A stretch of 64,000 bases of DNA from NCBI RefSeq assembly GCF_039673065.1, contig NZ_JBDJKW010000001.1, positions 434,001 through 498,000 of the forward strand, given 5' to 3'. Made by a program: the position numbers and the translations under genes. Below the pieces are notes generated by a model. The model was not told where the DNA came from and did not search any database. It saw only the letters and a program-made list of their open reading frames with translations. This DNA is from Allobosea sp039673065 (GTDB lineage: Bacteria > Pseudomonadota > Alphaproteobacteria > Rhizobiales > Beijerinckiaceae). This document shows, piece after piece, positions 22,181 to 31,651 of this stretch; the stretch's first letter is position 1, and each line of letters opens with the position of its first letter.

Positions 22181-22863
22181 TCGCGGTCGAGCAGGTCGGG
22201 CCGGCGCGTCCGGGTGATCGCCTCGGCCTGCTCGCGCCGCCAGCGCGCGATGCGCGCATGGTCGCCCGAGAGCAGCGCCTCGGGCAGGCCCCGCCCCTCC
22301 CATTCGCGCGGGCGGGTGTAGTGCGGATATTCGAGCAGCCCGTTCTCGAAGCTCTCCTCCTCGCCGGAAGCCTGCTTGCCCATCACGCCGGGAATCAGGC
22401 GGACGCAGGCGTCGAGCAGCACCATGGCGGCCATCTCGCCGCCGGAGAGGATGTAGTCGCCGATCGAGACCTCGGTCAGGCCGCGCCCCTCGATCACGCG
22501 CTCGTCGACGCCCTCGAAACGCCCGCAGACGATGACCACGCCGTCACCCGCCACATAGTCGCGCACCATGGCTTGGGTCAGCGGCCGCCCGCGCGGCGAC
22601 ATCAGCAGGCGCGGGCGGGTATCGCCATCGGGCACGGCCGCGTCGATCGCCGCCGCCAGCACGTCGCAGCGCAGCACCATGCCGGCGCCGCCGCCGGCTG
22701 GATTGTCGTCGACCTTGAGATGCCGGCCGATGCCGTGCTCGCGGATCTGGTGCGCGGCAAGCGACCACAGGCCGGTGCGAAGCCCCTCCCCCGCCAGCGA
22801 ATGGCCGAGCGGGCCGGGGAACATCTCGGGATAGAGCGTGAGGACGGAGGCGCGAAACGACAT
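22171..22863 (-). CDS. trmD: tRNA (guanine37-N1)-methyltransferase
   Basis: Methylates G37 next to the anticodon, preventing +1 frameshifting. 230 residues from the ATG at 22861-22863 (MSFRASVLTLYPEMFPGPLGHSL). The SPOUT trefoil knot is intact: LLMSPRGRPLTQ, VIVCGRFEGVDERVIE, and IGDYILSGGEMAAMVLLDA. In many relatives it directly follows rimM; here an HAD gene and a catB gene stand between them. Confidence 0.97.
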   Translation of the reverse strand: MSFRASVLTLYPEMFPGPLGHSLAGEGLRTGLWSLAAHQIREHGIGRHLKVDDNPAGGGAGMVLRCDVLAAAIDAAVPDGDTRPRLLMSPRGRPLTQAMVRDYVAGDGVVIVCGRFEGVDERVIEGRGLTEVSIGDYILSGGEMAAMVLLDACVRLIPGVMGKQASGEEESFENGLLEYPHYTRPREWEGRGLPEALLSGDHARIARWRREQAEAITRTRRPDLLDRDQG

Positions 22864-22883
22864 GCGCCTCTTCTGGCACGAAA

Positions 22884-22917
22884 CGGCGGCCGCGTCACCC
22901 GTGCAACACGGCCGCCG
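22884..22917 (-). terminator. Terminator-like hairpin after catB
   Basis: CGGCGGCCG (22884-22892) pairs with CGGCCGCCG (22909-22917). It lies 8 bases after the catB stop, and on the minus strand it is followed by TTTCG. It would separate catB from trmD. Confidence 0.5.
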
Positions 22918-22925
22918 CGCCCGGC

Positions 22926-23561
22926 TCAGCCCGGCTGGACGTGCGTCGTCCAGTAGGCGTGCAGCCCGTCGACATCGCCGCTGGTTAGGAGCGGCATCGC
23001 GCCGCGCAGGGCCTCGTCGCTCCAGTCCCACCAGGCGAGGTCGAGCAGCAGCGCGATATGGCGGTCGTCGAAGCGCTTGCGGATCGTCTTCGCCGGGTTG
23101 CCGCCCATGATGGCGTAGGGCTCGACGTCGCGGGTGACGAGCGCCCGCGTGCCGATCACCGCGCCATGGCCGATACTGACTCCCGGCATCACGATCGCCT
23201 CGGAGCCGATCCAGACATCGTTGCCGATCACCGTGTCACCGGCGGGCAGATAGCCGTCGCGCGCGCCGGCGAAGCTCGGCTCGTCGGGCAGGTAATGGAA
23301 CGGAAAGGTGCTGATCCAGTCGTTCCGGTGGCCCTGATTGCCGGCCATGATGAAGGCCGCACCCGAACCGATCGAGCAGAAGCTGCCGACGATCAGCCGG
23401 TCCGCGCCCTCCTGCGGCAGCAGGAAGCGGGCGCAGTCGTCGAAGCCATGGCCGTGATAATAGCCGGAGTAATAGCTGTGGCGCCCCACCATGATATTGG
23501 GATGGCGCACCTGCGCGGTCAGCGGAATGCCCTTGAAGGGGCTCTCGAACACATTGGTCAT
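22926..23561 (-). CDS. catB: CatB-type xenobiotic (chloramphenicol) acetyltransferase
   Basis: 211 residues from the ATG at 23559-23561. The sequence closely follows the type B family: MTNVFESPFKGIPL at the start, NIMVGRHSYYSGYYHGHGFDDCARFL, then IGSFCSIGSGAAFIMAGNQGH with the probable catalytic His78. The left-handed beta-helix repeats end GTRALVTRDVEPYAIMGGNPAKTI. Such enzymes transfer acetyl from acetyl-CoA to chloramphenicol-like hydroxyls, but many chromosomal copies have unknown natural substrates. It lies alone between two hairpins, in a gap of the rimM-trmD block. Confidence 0.9.
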   Translation of the reverse strand: MTNVFESPFKGIPLTAQVRHPNIMVGRHSYYSGYYHGHGFDDCARFLLPQEGADRLIVGSFCSIGSGAAFIMAGNQGHRNDWISTFPFHYLPDEPSFAGARDGYLPAGDTVIGNDVWIGSEAIVMPGVSIGHGAVIGTRALVTRDVEPYAIMGGNPAKTIRKRFDDRHIALLLDLAWWDWSDEALRGAMPLLTSGDVDGLHAYWTTHVQPG

Positions 23562-23737
23562 TGGGGACAACTCGCATCGGCGCGCCCGCCGCGAGGCAGG
23601 TCGTCGCCATTCAGACATGAGGAAGGGCGGGCGCCCGGTGCGACCGGGGCCCGTCAGGCCTGGCGTCCGGCGCCTCAGGCGAGGCGGGACGCGATGGAGC
23701 TGGTACAGTGGGCCTGCTTCATGGTGCGGGCAGTCTA

Positions 23738-23758
23738 GCGGGCGGCCCGGCCGCCCGC
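23738..23758 (-). terminator. Perfect palindrome, likely terminator after the HAD gene
   Basis: GCGGGCGGCC (23738-23747) and GGCCGCCCGC (23749-23758) flank a single C: 10-base perfect arms, 13 bases after the HAD stop on the minus strand. No T-run follows. Confidence 0.45.
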
Positions 23759-23771
23759 AATGCGCGGCGGT

Positions 23772-24443
23772 TCAGGCGAAGGAGAGCGCCGGCAGATCGG
23801 CAAGCGCGGTGAAGTCCTGCGCGGTGGCGATCACATTGGGGTAGCCGGCGAAGGCCTCGGCCGGCAGCATGGTCAGCAGCGCGACGGCGCGCATGCCGGC
23901 CCGGCGGGCGGCTTCGACGCCGTTCGGCGCGTCCTCGAAGACGATGCAGTCCTGCGCCGCCACGCCCATGCGCTCGGCGGCCGCCAGGAACAGGTCGGGA
24001 TGCGGCTTGCCGCGGAAACCCTGGCTCGGCGAGACGATGGTGGCGAAGCGCTCGCGGATCGCCAGCGTGTCGAGGATCAGCCCGATATTGGCCGGGGCCG
24101 CGGCGGTGCCGACGGCCATCGGCACGCCATGTCTGCGCGCCTTGTCGAGCAGCGCCGGCAGCCCGCCGAGCGCCGCGACATGCGGGCGATAGGTCTCGCG
24201 ATAGAGCGCTTCTTTCTCCTCGGCGAGCCGGTCGAGCTCGGCCGCGTCGGCGGCGGGGAAATGCGGGCCGATGATGTCGGAGATCGCCATGCCGGCCGTG
24301 CGCGCCGAGAAGGTCTCGCGCTCGAAGGGCAGGCCGTAGCCGCGATACCAGCTCTCCCAGGCATCGTCGTGGAAGCGCATATTGTCGACGATGGTGCCGT
24401 CCATGTCGAAGATCAGCGCGCGCGCCGGGGTCTCAGCCTTCAT
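23772..24443 (-). CDS. HAD-superfamily phosphatase (beta-phosphoglucomutase-like, subfamily IA)
   Basis: 223 residues. Motif I is IFDMDGTIVDN with nucleophile Asp13 and Asp15. Motif III lies in GKPHPDLFLAAAERMGV and motif IV in VFEDAPNGVEAARRAGM. A helical cap (about 25-95) follows motif I. It probably hydrolyses a small phosphorylated metabolite or sugar phosphate; the substrate is unknown. Its start overlaps the end of rimM by 11 bases, so it is translationally coupled to the ribosome-maturation operon. Confidence 0.92.
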   Translation of the reverse strand: MKAETPARALIFDMDGTIVDNMRFHDDAWESWYRGYGLPFERETFSARTAGMAISDIIGPHFPAADAAELDRLAEEKEALYRETYRPHVAALGGLPALLDKARRHGVPMAVGTAAAPANIGLILDTLAIRERFATIVSPSQGFRGKPHPDLFLAAAERMGVAAQDCIVFEDAPNGVEAARRAGMRAVALLTMLPAEAFAGYPNVIATAQDFTALADLPALSFA

Positions 24444-24957
24444 CGTCGTCCTCGAACAGACCGGCGGGCGGGTCCGCCTCGATACGCTTGCCGGCGATGT
24501 CGATGCGCGGTGTGCAGGCCTTGGTGAAGGGCATCAGCACCGAGCGCCCGTCGGGCGTCGCGATGTCGAGCAGGTCGCCGGCGCCGTAATTGGCGACGGC
24601 GGAGACGGTGCCGAGCACGGCACCATCGAGGCCGACGACCGTGCAGCCGACGAGATCGGCCTGCAGGAACTCGTCCTCGTCCTCGGGTGGCGGCAGCTTG
24701 GCGCGGTCGACCAGCAGCTCGACGCCGGTCAACGCCTGGGCGGCCTCCCGGCTGGTCACGCCCTTGAGCCGCGCGACGACCACCTCCTTGGCGGGGCGGA
24801 TCGCGGCGATCTCGAAGCGGCGGCCCTGGCGGTCGACCAGCGGGCCGTAATCGGCCAGCGAAAGCGGATCGCCGGTGAAGGCCTTGATCCGCACCTCGCC
24901 ATGGACGCCGTGCGGCGCCCCGACGATGCCGAGCAGGACGAGGGTGTCCTCAGCCAT
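24433..24957 (-). CDS. rimM: Ribosome maturation factor RimM
   Basis: Helps assemble the head of the 30S subunit by binding protein S19. 174 residues from the ATG at 24955-24957. The RimM N-terminal barrel (about 5-90) starts VLLGIVGAPHGVHGEVRIKAFT. The PRC-barrel domain (about 98-168) contains LVGCTVVGLDGAVLGTVSAVANYGAGDLLDI and ends MPFTKACTPRIDIAGKRIEADPP. Its place after rpsP is conserved. Confidence 0.97.
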   Translation of the reverse strand: MAEDTLVLLGIVGAPHGVHGEVRIKAFTGDPLSLADYGPLVDRQGRRFEIAAIRPAKEVVVARLKGVTSREAAQALTGVELLVDRAKLPPPEDEDEFLQADLVGCTVVGLDGAVLGTVSAVANYGAGDLLDIATPDGRSVLMPFTKACTPRIDIAGKRIEADPPAGLFEDDDEG

Positions 24958-25056
24958 GGGCGTCATGCCGCGGCAAAGCCCCGGCATCTCCCGACGAGAG
25001 CTTCACCGGCCCGCGCACAGCGCAGGCCGGGAACGACGACCATGTCGGCACGGACC

Positions 25057-25416
25057 TCACTCGGCGGCGGCTTCGCCGGCACCGGCCTTCTCGGCGCGGG
25101 CAGCGGCGCGCTCCTTGGCCTTCTCGCCGGGCTCGGCCTTCTTCGGGTTGTTGCGCGAGGGGCGCTTGGCGATGCCGGCGGCATCAAGGAAGCGCAGCAC
25201 GCGGTCGGTCGGCTGGGCGCCCTTGGCGAGCCAGGCCTTGGCCTTCTCGACGTCGAGCACGACGCGATCCTCGGCGTCCTTGGCCTTCATCGGGTCATAG
25301 GCGCCGATCTTCTCGATGAAGCGGCCGTCGCGCGGCGAGCGGGCGTCGGCGACGACGATGCGGTAGTACGGGCGCTTCTTGGCGCCACCACGGGTCAGGC
25401 GGATCTTGAGAGACAT
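25057..25416 (-). CDS. rpsP: 30S ribosomal protein S16
   Basis: 119 residues from the ATG at 25414-25416 (MSLKIRLTRGGAKKRPYYRIVVADARSPRDGRFIEKIG). The core S16 fold occupies about residues 1-82. The basic, alanine-rich tail (about 83-119) is a common alphaproteobacterial extension. It lies between a small unknown gene and rimM on the same strand. Confidence 0.98.
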   Translation of the reverse strand: MSLKIRLTRGGAKKRPYYRIVVADARSPRDGRFIEKIGAYDPMKAKDAEDRVVLDVEKAKAWLAKGAQPTDRVLRFLDAAGIAKRPSRNNPKKAEPGEKAKERAAARAEKAGAGEAAAE

Positions 25417-25427
25417 GGTCTGTTTCC

Positions 25428-25690
25428 TTATGCGTCGTTCAGTCGTTTCATTTCGGCGATAGCCGCTTCCAGCTCCGCCTCTCCTTGCATCGGCGTCGAC
25501 TTGAAGACCTCGAAGTCGAGATCGCCGTCTTCGCGAATGTCGATTTCCCACTTCTCTCCCGGCACGTTCGCCACGATCGAAACCGCGTCGTACCGGTAGA
25601 CGACCAGGGAATGGTCGATCTGGGCAGCCTTCAGCTTGGCCTGGAGGCTCCAGAGCTTTTCCAGCATCGCCTCGGCGCTGATGGAAGGGC

Positions 25691-25694
<4 letters not shown>
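25428..25694 (-). CDS. Small acidic protein of unknown function inside the ffh-rpsP operon
   Basis: 88 residues starting at GTG (25692-25694), whose GTGA overlaps the ffh stop codon by two bases; it ends 11 bases before rpsP. Charged and acidic: LEKLWSLQAKLKAAQIDHSL, then VYRYDAVSIVANVPGEKWEIDI and DGDLDFEVFKST. It looks like a compact alpha/beta fold. Base composition is visibly lower in G+C than in the neighbours, with more codons ending in A or T. I do not recognise the family. The coupled start and precise fit into a conserved operon argue that it is translated. Confidence 0.75.
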
Positions 25695-27298
<1,604 letters not shown>

Positions 27299-27481
27299 GC
27301 GGCCCCTTGTCGGTTGCGGTTGGCGCCCGGCCCGGCATCACCGTCACGCATCCGTCCAAGCGGTTTCGCGCCCGAGGGCGCAGCGCGCTGTCGGGCGTTG
27401 ACCTCCGGGCTCGTGAAGCTGCTGGCAGCGGCCCGGTCGGCGGATGGGGTTTCGGCGATGTCGGCGAAACGAATGCCGGGG

Positions 27482-27510
27482 TTTAAGCGGGAGAATGCAG
27501 CAAAAGTCAA
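27482..27510 (-). promoter_or_regulatory. Probable promoter of the ffh operon
   Basis: On the minus strand TTGACT (27505-27510), 17 bases, then CTTAAA (27482-27487), preceded by C to give the alphaproteobacterial CTTGAC form. It predicts a leader of about 175 bases before ffh. The rest of the 325-base gap (27299-27623) shows no gene; it also must hold the promoter of the divergent CAP-domain gene. Confidence 0.6.
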
Positions 27511-27623
27511 GATTGCCCGCTCGCACCCGCGCAGGGGCGGAGACAATCGCGCCATGATCGTGCTCTAGGGCGGGTCGTTCGTCCATCCCGCCGCACCGCC
27601 CGCCCAGGACTTCCGGACCGCGC

Positions 27624-28193
27624 ATGAAACTCGCCCTGCCCGCCGTCATCGCCCTCCTGCTCGCCGGCTGCGCCGGAACCCAGCGCGAGACGACACAGCC
27701 GAATCCCCGCACCGTCCAGCGCCTGGCGAGCGTCAGCGTCGATCCGGCCGAGGCCGTGCGCATCCTCAACGCCCACCGGGCCGGCCGCGGCCTCGGCCCT
27801 GTCAGCCTCGACCCGACGCTGACCGCGATGGCGCAGAGCCAGTCGGACGCGATGGCGCGCGCCGATTCCCTCTCCCACAGCGTCGGCGGCAGCTTCGGCT
27901 CGCGCGTCCATGCCGCCGGGCTCGACGCCGGCTACTCGGCCGAGAATCTCGGCGCCGGCTATTTCTCGACGCAGGAGGCCTTCGACGGCTGGAAGAAGTC
28001 GACCGGACACGCCGCCAACCTCGTCATGCCGCAGGTCACCCGCATCGGCATCGCGCTCGCGAAGAACCCGCAGACCCGCTACGGCGCCTGGTGGACGCTG
28101 GTCCTGGCGGGCGAGGCGGCGCCGCGCCGCGAGCTCTCGACGGGCCCGCTGGCTCCGGCCGGCGGCCGCACCACCTTCCGCTGGGGCTCCTGA
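27624..28193 (+). CDS. CAP/SCP-domain lipoprotein
   Basis: 189 residues. The N-terminus MKLALPAVIALLLAGC is a lipoprotein signal with lipobox LAGC (Cys16). The CAP domain (about 40-165) has AVRILNAHRAGRGLGPVSLDPTLTAMAQSQSDAMA, SLSHSVGG and GYSAENLGAGY, matching the bacterial YkwD-like branch. It is probably anchored in the outer or inner membrane facing the periplasm. The function of bacterial CAP proteins is mostly unknown. Confidence 0.9.
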   Translation: MKLALPAVIALLLAGCAGTQRETTQPNPRTVQRLASVSVDPAEAVRILNAHRAGRGLGPVSLDPTLTAMAQSQSDAMARADSLSHSVGGSFGSRVHAAGLDAGYSAENLGAGYFSTQEAFDGWKKSTGHAANLVMPQVTRIGIALAKNPQTRYGAWWTLVLAGEAAPRRELSTGPLAPAGGRTTFRWGS

Positions 28194-28269
28194 GCCCTTT
28201 ACAAATCCGGAGCCTTGGTGATGGCTGGTGCCGGGATAGCAGCATCTTCCGGACAGAGAGGCCGTCATC

Positions 28270-28896
28270 ATTAGCATCGAAACCTGGCTGGCCTTCGCGG
28301 GCGCGAGTGCCGTTCTCCTCGTCATTCCGGGGCCGACCATCCTGCTGGTCGTCTCCTATGCGCTCGGCCAGGGCTGGCGCACCGCCATGCCGATGGCGGT
28401 CGGCGTCGCGCTCGGCGATTTCACCGCGATGACGTTGTCCATGCTCGGGCTGGGCGCGCTGCTCGCCACCTCGGCGACGGTGTTCACGGCGCTGAAATGG
28501 GTCGGCGCCGCCTATCTGATCTATCTCGGGGTCAAGCTCTTCCGCGCAGGCGGCGAGCTCGACGCCAAGCCGCGCCATGACGCCACCTCCGCCGCGAAGA
28601 TGCTCGGCCATGCCTGGCTGGTCACGGCGCTGAACCCGAAAAGCATCACCTTCTTCGTCGCCTTCCTGCCGCAGTTCCTCGATCCGGCCGCCGATTTCTG
28701 GACGCAGATGCTGATCTTCGAGACGACCTTCGTCTGCCTCGCCTTCGCCAACGCCTTCGGCTACGCGCTGATCGCCTCCCGCGCCCGCTCGGTGGTCCGC
28801 AATCCGCGCGCCATCGCCCGCTTCAACCGGGCCGGCGGGCTGGCGCTGATCGGCGCCGGCATCGCGACGGTGGCCGTCCGCAGCGGCAAGTCCTGA
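28270..28896 (+). CDS. LysE/RhtB-family amino-acid exporter, apparently starting at ATT
   Basis: 208 residues when read from ATT 28270. Six membrane helices fit the LysE topology. The family's N-terminus (SIETWLAFAGASAVLLVIPGPTILLVVSY) is fully conserved upstream of the first ATG (28387), which would remove 39 residues including the first helix. No ATG, GTG or TTG occurs in frame before it; stops lie at 28219-28221 and 28234-28236. AGAGAGG (28255-28261) sits 8 bases before the ATT, so initiation there (or at ATC 28267) is likely. Probably exports an amino acid. Confidence 0.85.
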   Translation: MSIETWLAFAGASAVLLVIPGPTILLVVSYALGQGWRTAMPMAVGVALGDFTAMTLSMLGLGALLATSATVFTALKWVGAAYLIYLGVKLFRAGGELDAKPRHDATSAAKMLGHAWLVTALNPKSITFFVAFLPQFLDPAADFWTQMLIFETTFVCLAFANAFGYALIASRARSVVRNPRAIARFNRAGGLALIGAGIATVAVRSGKS

Positions 28897-28948
28897 TCTG
28901 CGCCGGAAGATCCCGTGCGACAGCGACTAGCCCCGAGGACACGAGACT

Positions 28949-29542
28949 ATGCCGACCGACGAGACACTCGGGTTCTACGCCCGCGAAGCCGAGGCCTATG
29001 CGACCCGTGCCCGCGAAGCGGACATGGAGCGGCTGCGCCGCTTCGCCGGCGCGATCCCGCCGGGCGGGCGCGTGCTGGAGCTCGGCTGCGGCGGCGGCCA
29101 TGACAGCGAGGAGCTGATCCGGCTCGGGCTCGACCTGTTGCCGACCGACGGCTCGCCCGAACTGGTCGCGCAGACCGCGCGGCGGCTCAGGCGGCCCGCC
29201 GAGCTATTGCTCTTCGAGGACCTCGCCGACGAGAACCTCTATGCCGGCATCTGGGCCAATGCCTGCCTGCTGCACGTGCCGCGTGCGGCGCTGCCGGGGA
29301 TCCTCGCCCGGATCCACCGGGCATTGCGCCCCGGCGGGCTGTTCCAATCGAGCTACAAGGCCGGCGAGCGCGAGGGTCACGACCGCTTCGGCCGCTTCTT
29401 CAACTATCCCTCGGCGGACTGGCTGCGCGGCGTCCACCGCGACGCAGACTGGGCCGCCGTCACGATCGAGGAGGATCTCTCCTCCGGCTATGACGGCGAG
29501 CCGACGCGCTGGCTGCACGTCACCGCGGTCAAGAGGGCGTGA
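28949..29542 (+). CDS. Class I SAM-dependent methyltransferase
   Basis: 197 residues. Motif I is VLELGCGGGHDSEEL, followed by the acidic LLPTDGS, the LYAGIWANACLLHVPRAALPGILARIHRALRPGG block and a short C-terminal sheet. This group resembles TehB-like and small-molecule methyltransferases. The substrate is unknown. Its stop codon overlaps a GTG of the next reading frame, so it is probably cotranscribed with the metallo-beta-lactamase-fold gene. Confidence 0.9.
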   Translation: MPTDETLGFYAREAEAYATRAREADMERLRRFAGAIPPGGRVLELGCGGGHDSEELIRLGLDLLPTDGSPELVAQTARRLRRPAELLLFEDLADENLYAGIWANACLLHVPRAALPGILARIHRALRPGGLFQSSYKAGEREGHDRFGRFFNYPSADWLRGVHRDADWAAVTIEEDLSSGYDGEPTRWLHVTAVKRA

Positions 29543-29595
29543 ACCGGGCGGCCGGCTCTGACGCCGGCGCGGTTTCGGACTACATCTCCCCTGCC

Positions 29596-30651
29596 ATGAA
29601 CCGTCGCAAGCTCCTCCGCGCCCTCGCGCTTCCCGCCCTTCTCGGCGGCTCCGGCGTCGCCTGGGCCTCCTATCGCCGCAGCAACAATCCCTATTACCAG
29701 GGCCCCGTCAGCGACCATTTCAACGGGGTGGTGTTCAGCGACGGCCGGCCGATCCGCAAGGGCCTCACCGATTTCCTGCGCTGGCAGATCAATCGCGCGC
29801 AGGAGGCTTTCCCGGCGCAGTATCCCACCCCGCCGCAGGACCGGCCGCCGGCCCGCGTCGCCGGCGCCCGCCTGGTCCATCTCGGCCACGCCTCCTTCCT
29901 GCTGCAGGCGGGCGGCCTCAATATCCTGATCGACCCGGTCTATTCGGAACGGGCGAGCCCATTCTCCTTCTTCGGCCCGAAGCGTGTGAATGCGCCGGGC
30001 GTCGCCTTCGCCGACCTGCCGCCGATCGACGTGGTGCTGGTCAGCCACAATCATTACGACCATCTCGACGTCGAGTCGCTGGCGCGGCTCCACACCCGCG
30101 ACCGGCCGCGCATGATCATGCCGCTCGGCAACGACACCATCGTCAAGGCGCGCGATCCGGCGATCCGGGCCGAGGCGCATGACTGGGGCGCCAGGCTCGC
30201 GCTGTCGGACGATGTCGCAGTCACGCTGGTGCCGAGCTATCACTGGTCGGCGCGCGGGGCCTTCGACCGGCGCATGGCGCTGTGGTGCTCATTCGTCATC
30301 GAGACACCGGCGGCGAAGCTCTTCCATGTCGGCGACACCGGATTCCATGACGGCTCTCTCTACGAACGCCTCGGCCGCGAGCACGGGCCGTTCCGCCTCG
30401 CCGTGCTGCCGATCGGCGCCTATGAGCCGCGCTGGTTCATGGGCGACAACCACATGAATCCGGCCGAGGCGGTCGAGGTGATGCGCCTGCTACGGGCCGA
30501 GCAAGCGCTCGGCCACCATTGGGGCACCTTCCAGCTGACCGACGAAGGCATCGAGCGGCCGATCGAGGCGCTCGCTTCGGCGCTCGACGCCGCAGGCCTG
30601 CCGCAGGAGCGCTTCAAACCGATGCGGCCGGGGCTGGTCTGGGAGGCGTAA
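29596..30651 (+). CDS. Metallo-beta-lactamase-fold hydrolase, NAPE-PLD/UlaG-like
   Basis: 351 residues from ATG 29596, which opens a signal-like N-terminus (MNRRKLLRALALPALLGGSGVAWA). The zinc-binding motif is SHNHYDHLD (His151, His153, Asp155, His156), with later ligands in PSYHWSARGAFD, HVGDTGFHDG and HHWGTFQLTDE. The layout and LGHASFLLQAGGLNILIDPV fit the NAPE-phospholipase D-like branch. The substrate may be a phospholipid or other phosphodiester. A GTG at 29539, overlapping the stop of the methyltransferase gene, is a possible longer start. Confidence 0.88.
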   Translation: MNRRKLLRALALPALLGGSGVAWASYRRSNNPYYQGPVSDHFNGVVFSDGRPIRKGLTDFLRWQINRAQEAFPAQYPTPPQDRPPARVAGARLVHLGHASFLLQAGGLNILIDPVYSERASPFSFFGPKRVNAPGVAFADLPPIDVVLVSHNHYDHLDVESLARLHTRDRPRMIMPLGNDTIVKARDPAIRAEAHDWGARLALSDDVAVTLVPSYHWSARGAFDRRMALWCSFVIETPAAKLFHVGDTGFHDGSLYERLGREHGPFRLAVLPIGAYEPRWFMGDNHMNPAEAVEVMRLLRAEQALGHHWGTFQLTDEGIERPIEALASALDAAGLPQERFKPMRPGLVWEA

Positions 30652-30676
30652 CGGCGCGCCCGTGCCCGCCGCCGTC

Positions 30677-31519
30677 TCAGCGCGGCTGGACGTAGACGTT
30701 GATCTCGAGATTCGGGTCGCCCGGATCGGTCAGCTCGCCGACATATTCCTCCAGGAACGCGTCCTTCACCGTGATGCCCTTGGCGTCGAGATAGGCGGTG
30801 ATGGTCTCGTAGGTGGAATCGATGTCGTCATAGGGCGCGACATGGACGAAGCGCAGCGAACGCCCGGCCGGTGACTGGCCCTGGCGGATGCCCTCGCCCA
30901 GCGTCGCCGCCGCGGCCGGATCGAGCACGCGATCTACCGGCAGCATCGCCTCGAAGCGGAAGCCGTTATCGTCGGTCTCGACGAACAGGGTGAGCGGCCG
31001 GCCGGCCTGCTTGAGCCCGGCCTTTTCGGCGGCGGCGCGCAGGCGTGTCGCGCTCTCCGAAAGCTGCTTGAAGCCATCGTCCCAGCTGGCGCGGCCCGCC
31101 AGCATCAGGACGGTGCGCGGCTTGAGGTCGACCTCGTCAACGTCGGAAGCGTCGCCCGGCTTGCCGGCCAGTGTCGATTTCGGATCCGGCGCGCCGCTCT
31201 GCTGCTGTACCGGTGGCGCCGGCGGCGGGGCGGTCAGCGGCGGCGCCGGAGGCGGCTGCACCGGCTGCGGCTCGAGCGGCACCTGCGGCGTCGGCGGCGG
31301 CTTCACAGGCTCGGGCATGGCGGGAGCCTGCAGGGTCGGCGCCGGCTGGACCGGCTGCGGCCCGCCGGGAACCGGGGCCGGCGGCGTCGCGGGCTCGGAA
31401 GGCGCAGGTTCGGGCTGGGCGGGCGGCGACACGGTCTGCGCGATCGCGGCGGGCGCGACGGCGGCCATGGCCAGCGTGAGGACGACGACGCGAAGAGAGG
31501 ACCGCCGCATGGCTGACAT
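30677..31519 (-). CDS. Exported proline-rich protein with GyrI-like effector-binding domain
   Basis: 280 residues from the ATG at 31517-31519. A Sec signal (RRSSLRVVVLTLAMAAVAPAAIAQ) is followed by about 80 residues made mostly of proline, alanine and glutamine, a probable flexible spacer in the periplasm. The C-terminal part (about 115-280) matches the GyrI/AraC effector-binding fold, ending RFVHVAPYDDIDSTYETI...EEYVGELTDPGDPNLEINVYV. Such domains bind small molecules. The role is unknown. It is divergent from dapF. Confidence 0.8.
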   Translation of the reverse strand: MSAMRRSSLRVVVLTLAMAAVAPAAIAQTVSPPAQPEPAPSEPATPPAPVPGGPQPVQPAPTLQAPAMPEPVKPPPTPQVPLEPQPVQPPPAPPLTAPPPAPPVQQQSGAPDPKSTLAGKPGDASDVDEVDLKPRTVLMLAGRASWDDGFKQLSESATRLRAAAEKAGLKQAGRPLTLFVETDDNGFRFEAMLPVDRVLDPAAAATLGEGIRQGQSPAGRSLRFVHVAPYDDIDSTYETITAYLDAKGITVKDAFLEEYVGELTDPGDPNLEINVYVQPR

Positions 31520-31651
31520 TCCCGAAAGGGCACGATCGATTCGCACCGCCATTGGTGACGATACGCCGAACGCCGCTCGGCAAGAAGATCGCGAAGGGTG
31601 GCGTTTTTTCGACGGTTCAGTCATAGAGCCGCATCATCAAGGACCTGTGAC

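Noticed and set aside
31200..31440. Repetitive proline-codon tract seen as a possible CRISPR or tandem repeat
   Set aside because: It codes for the proline-rich spacer of an exported protein; units are irregular and have no spacers.
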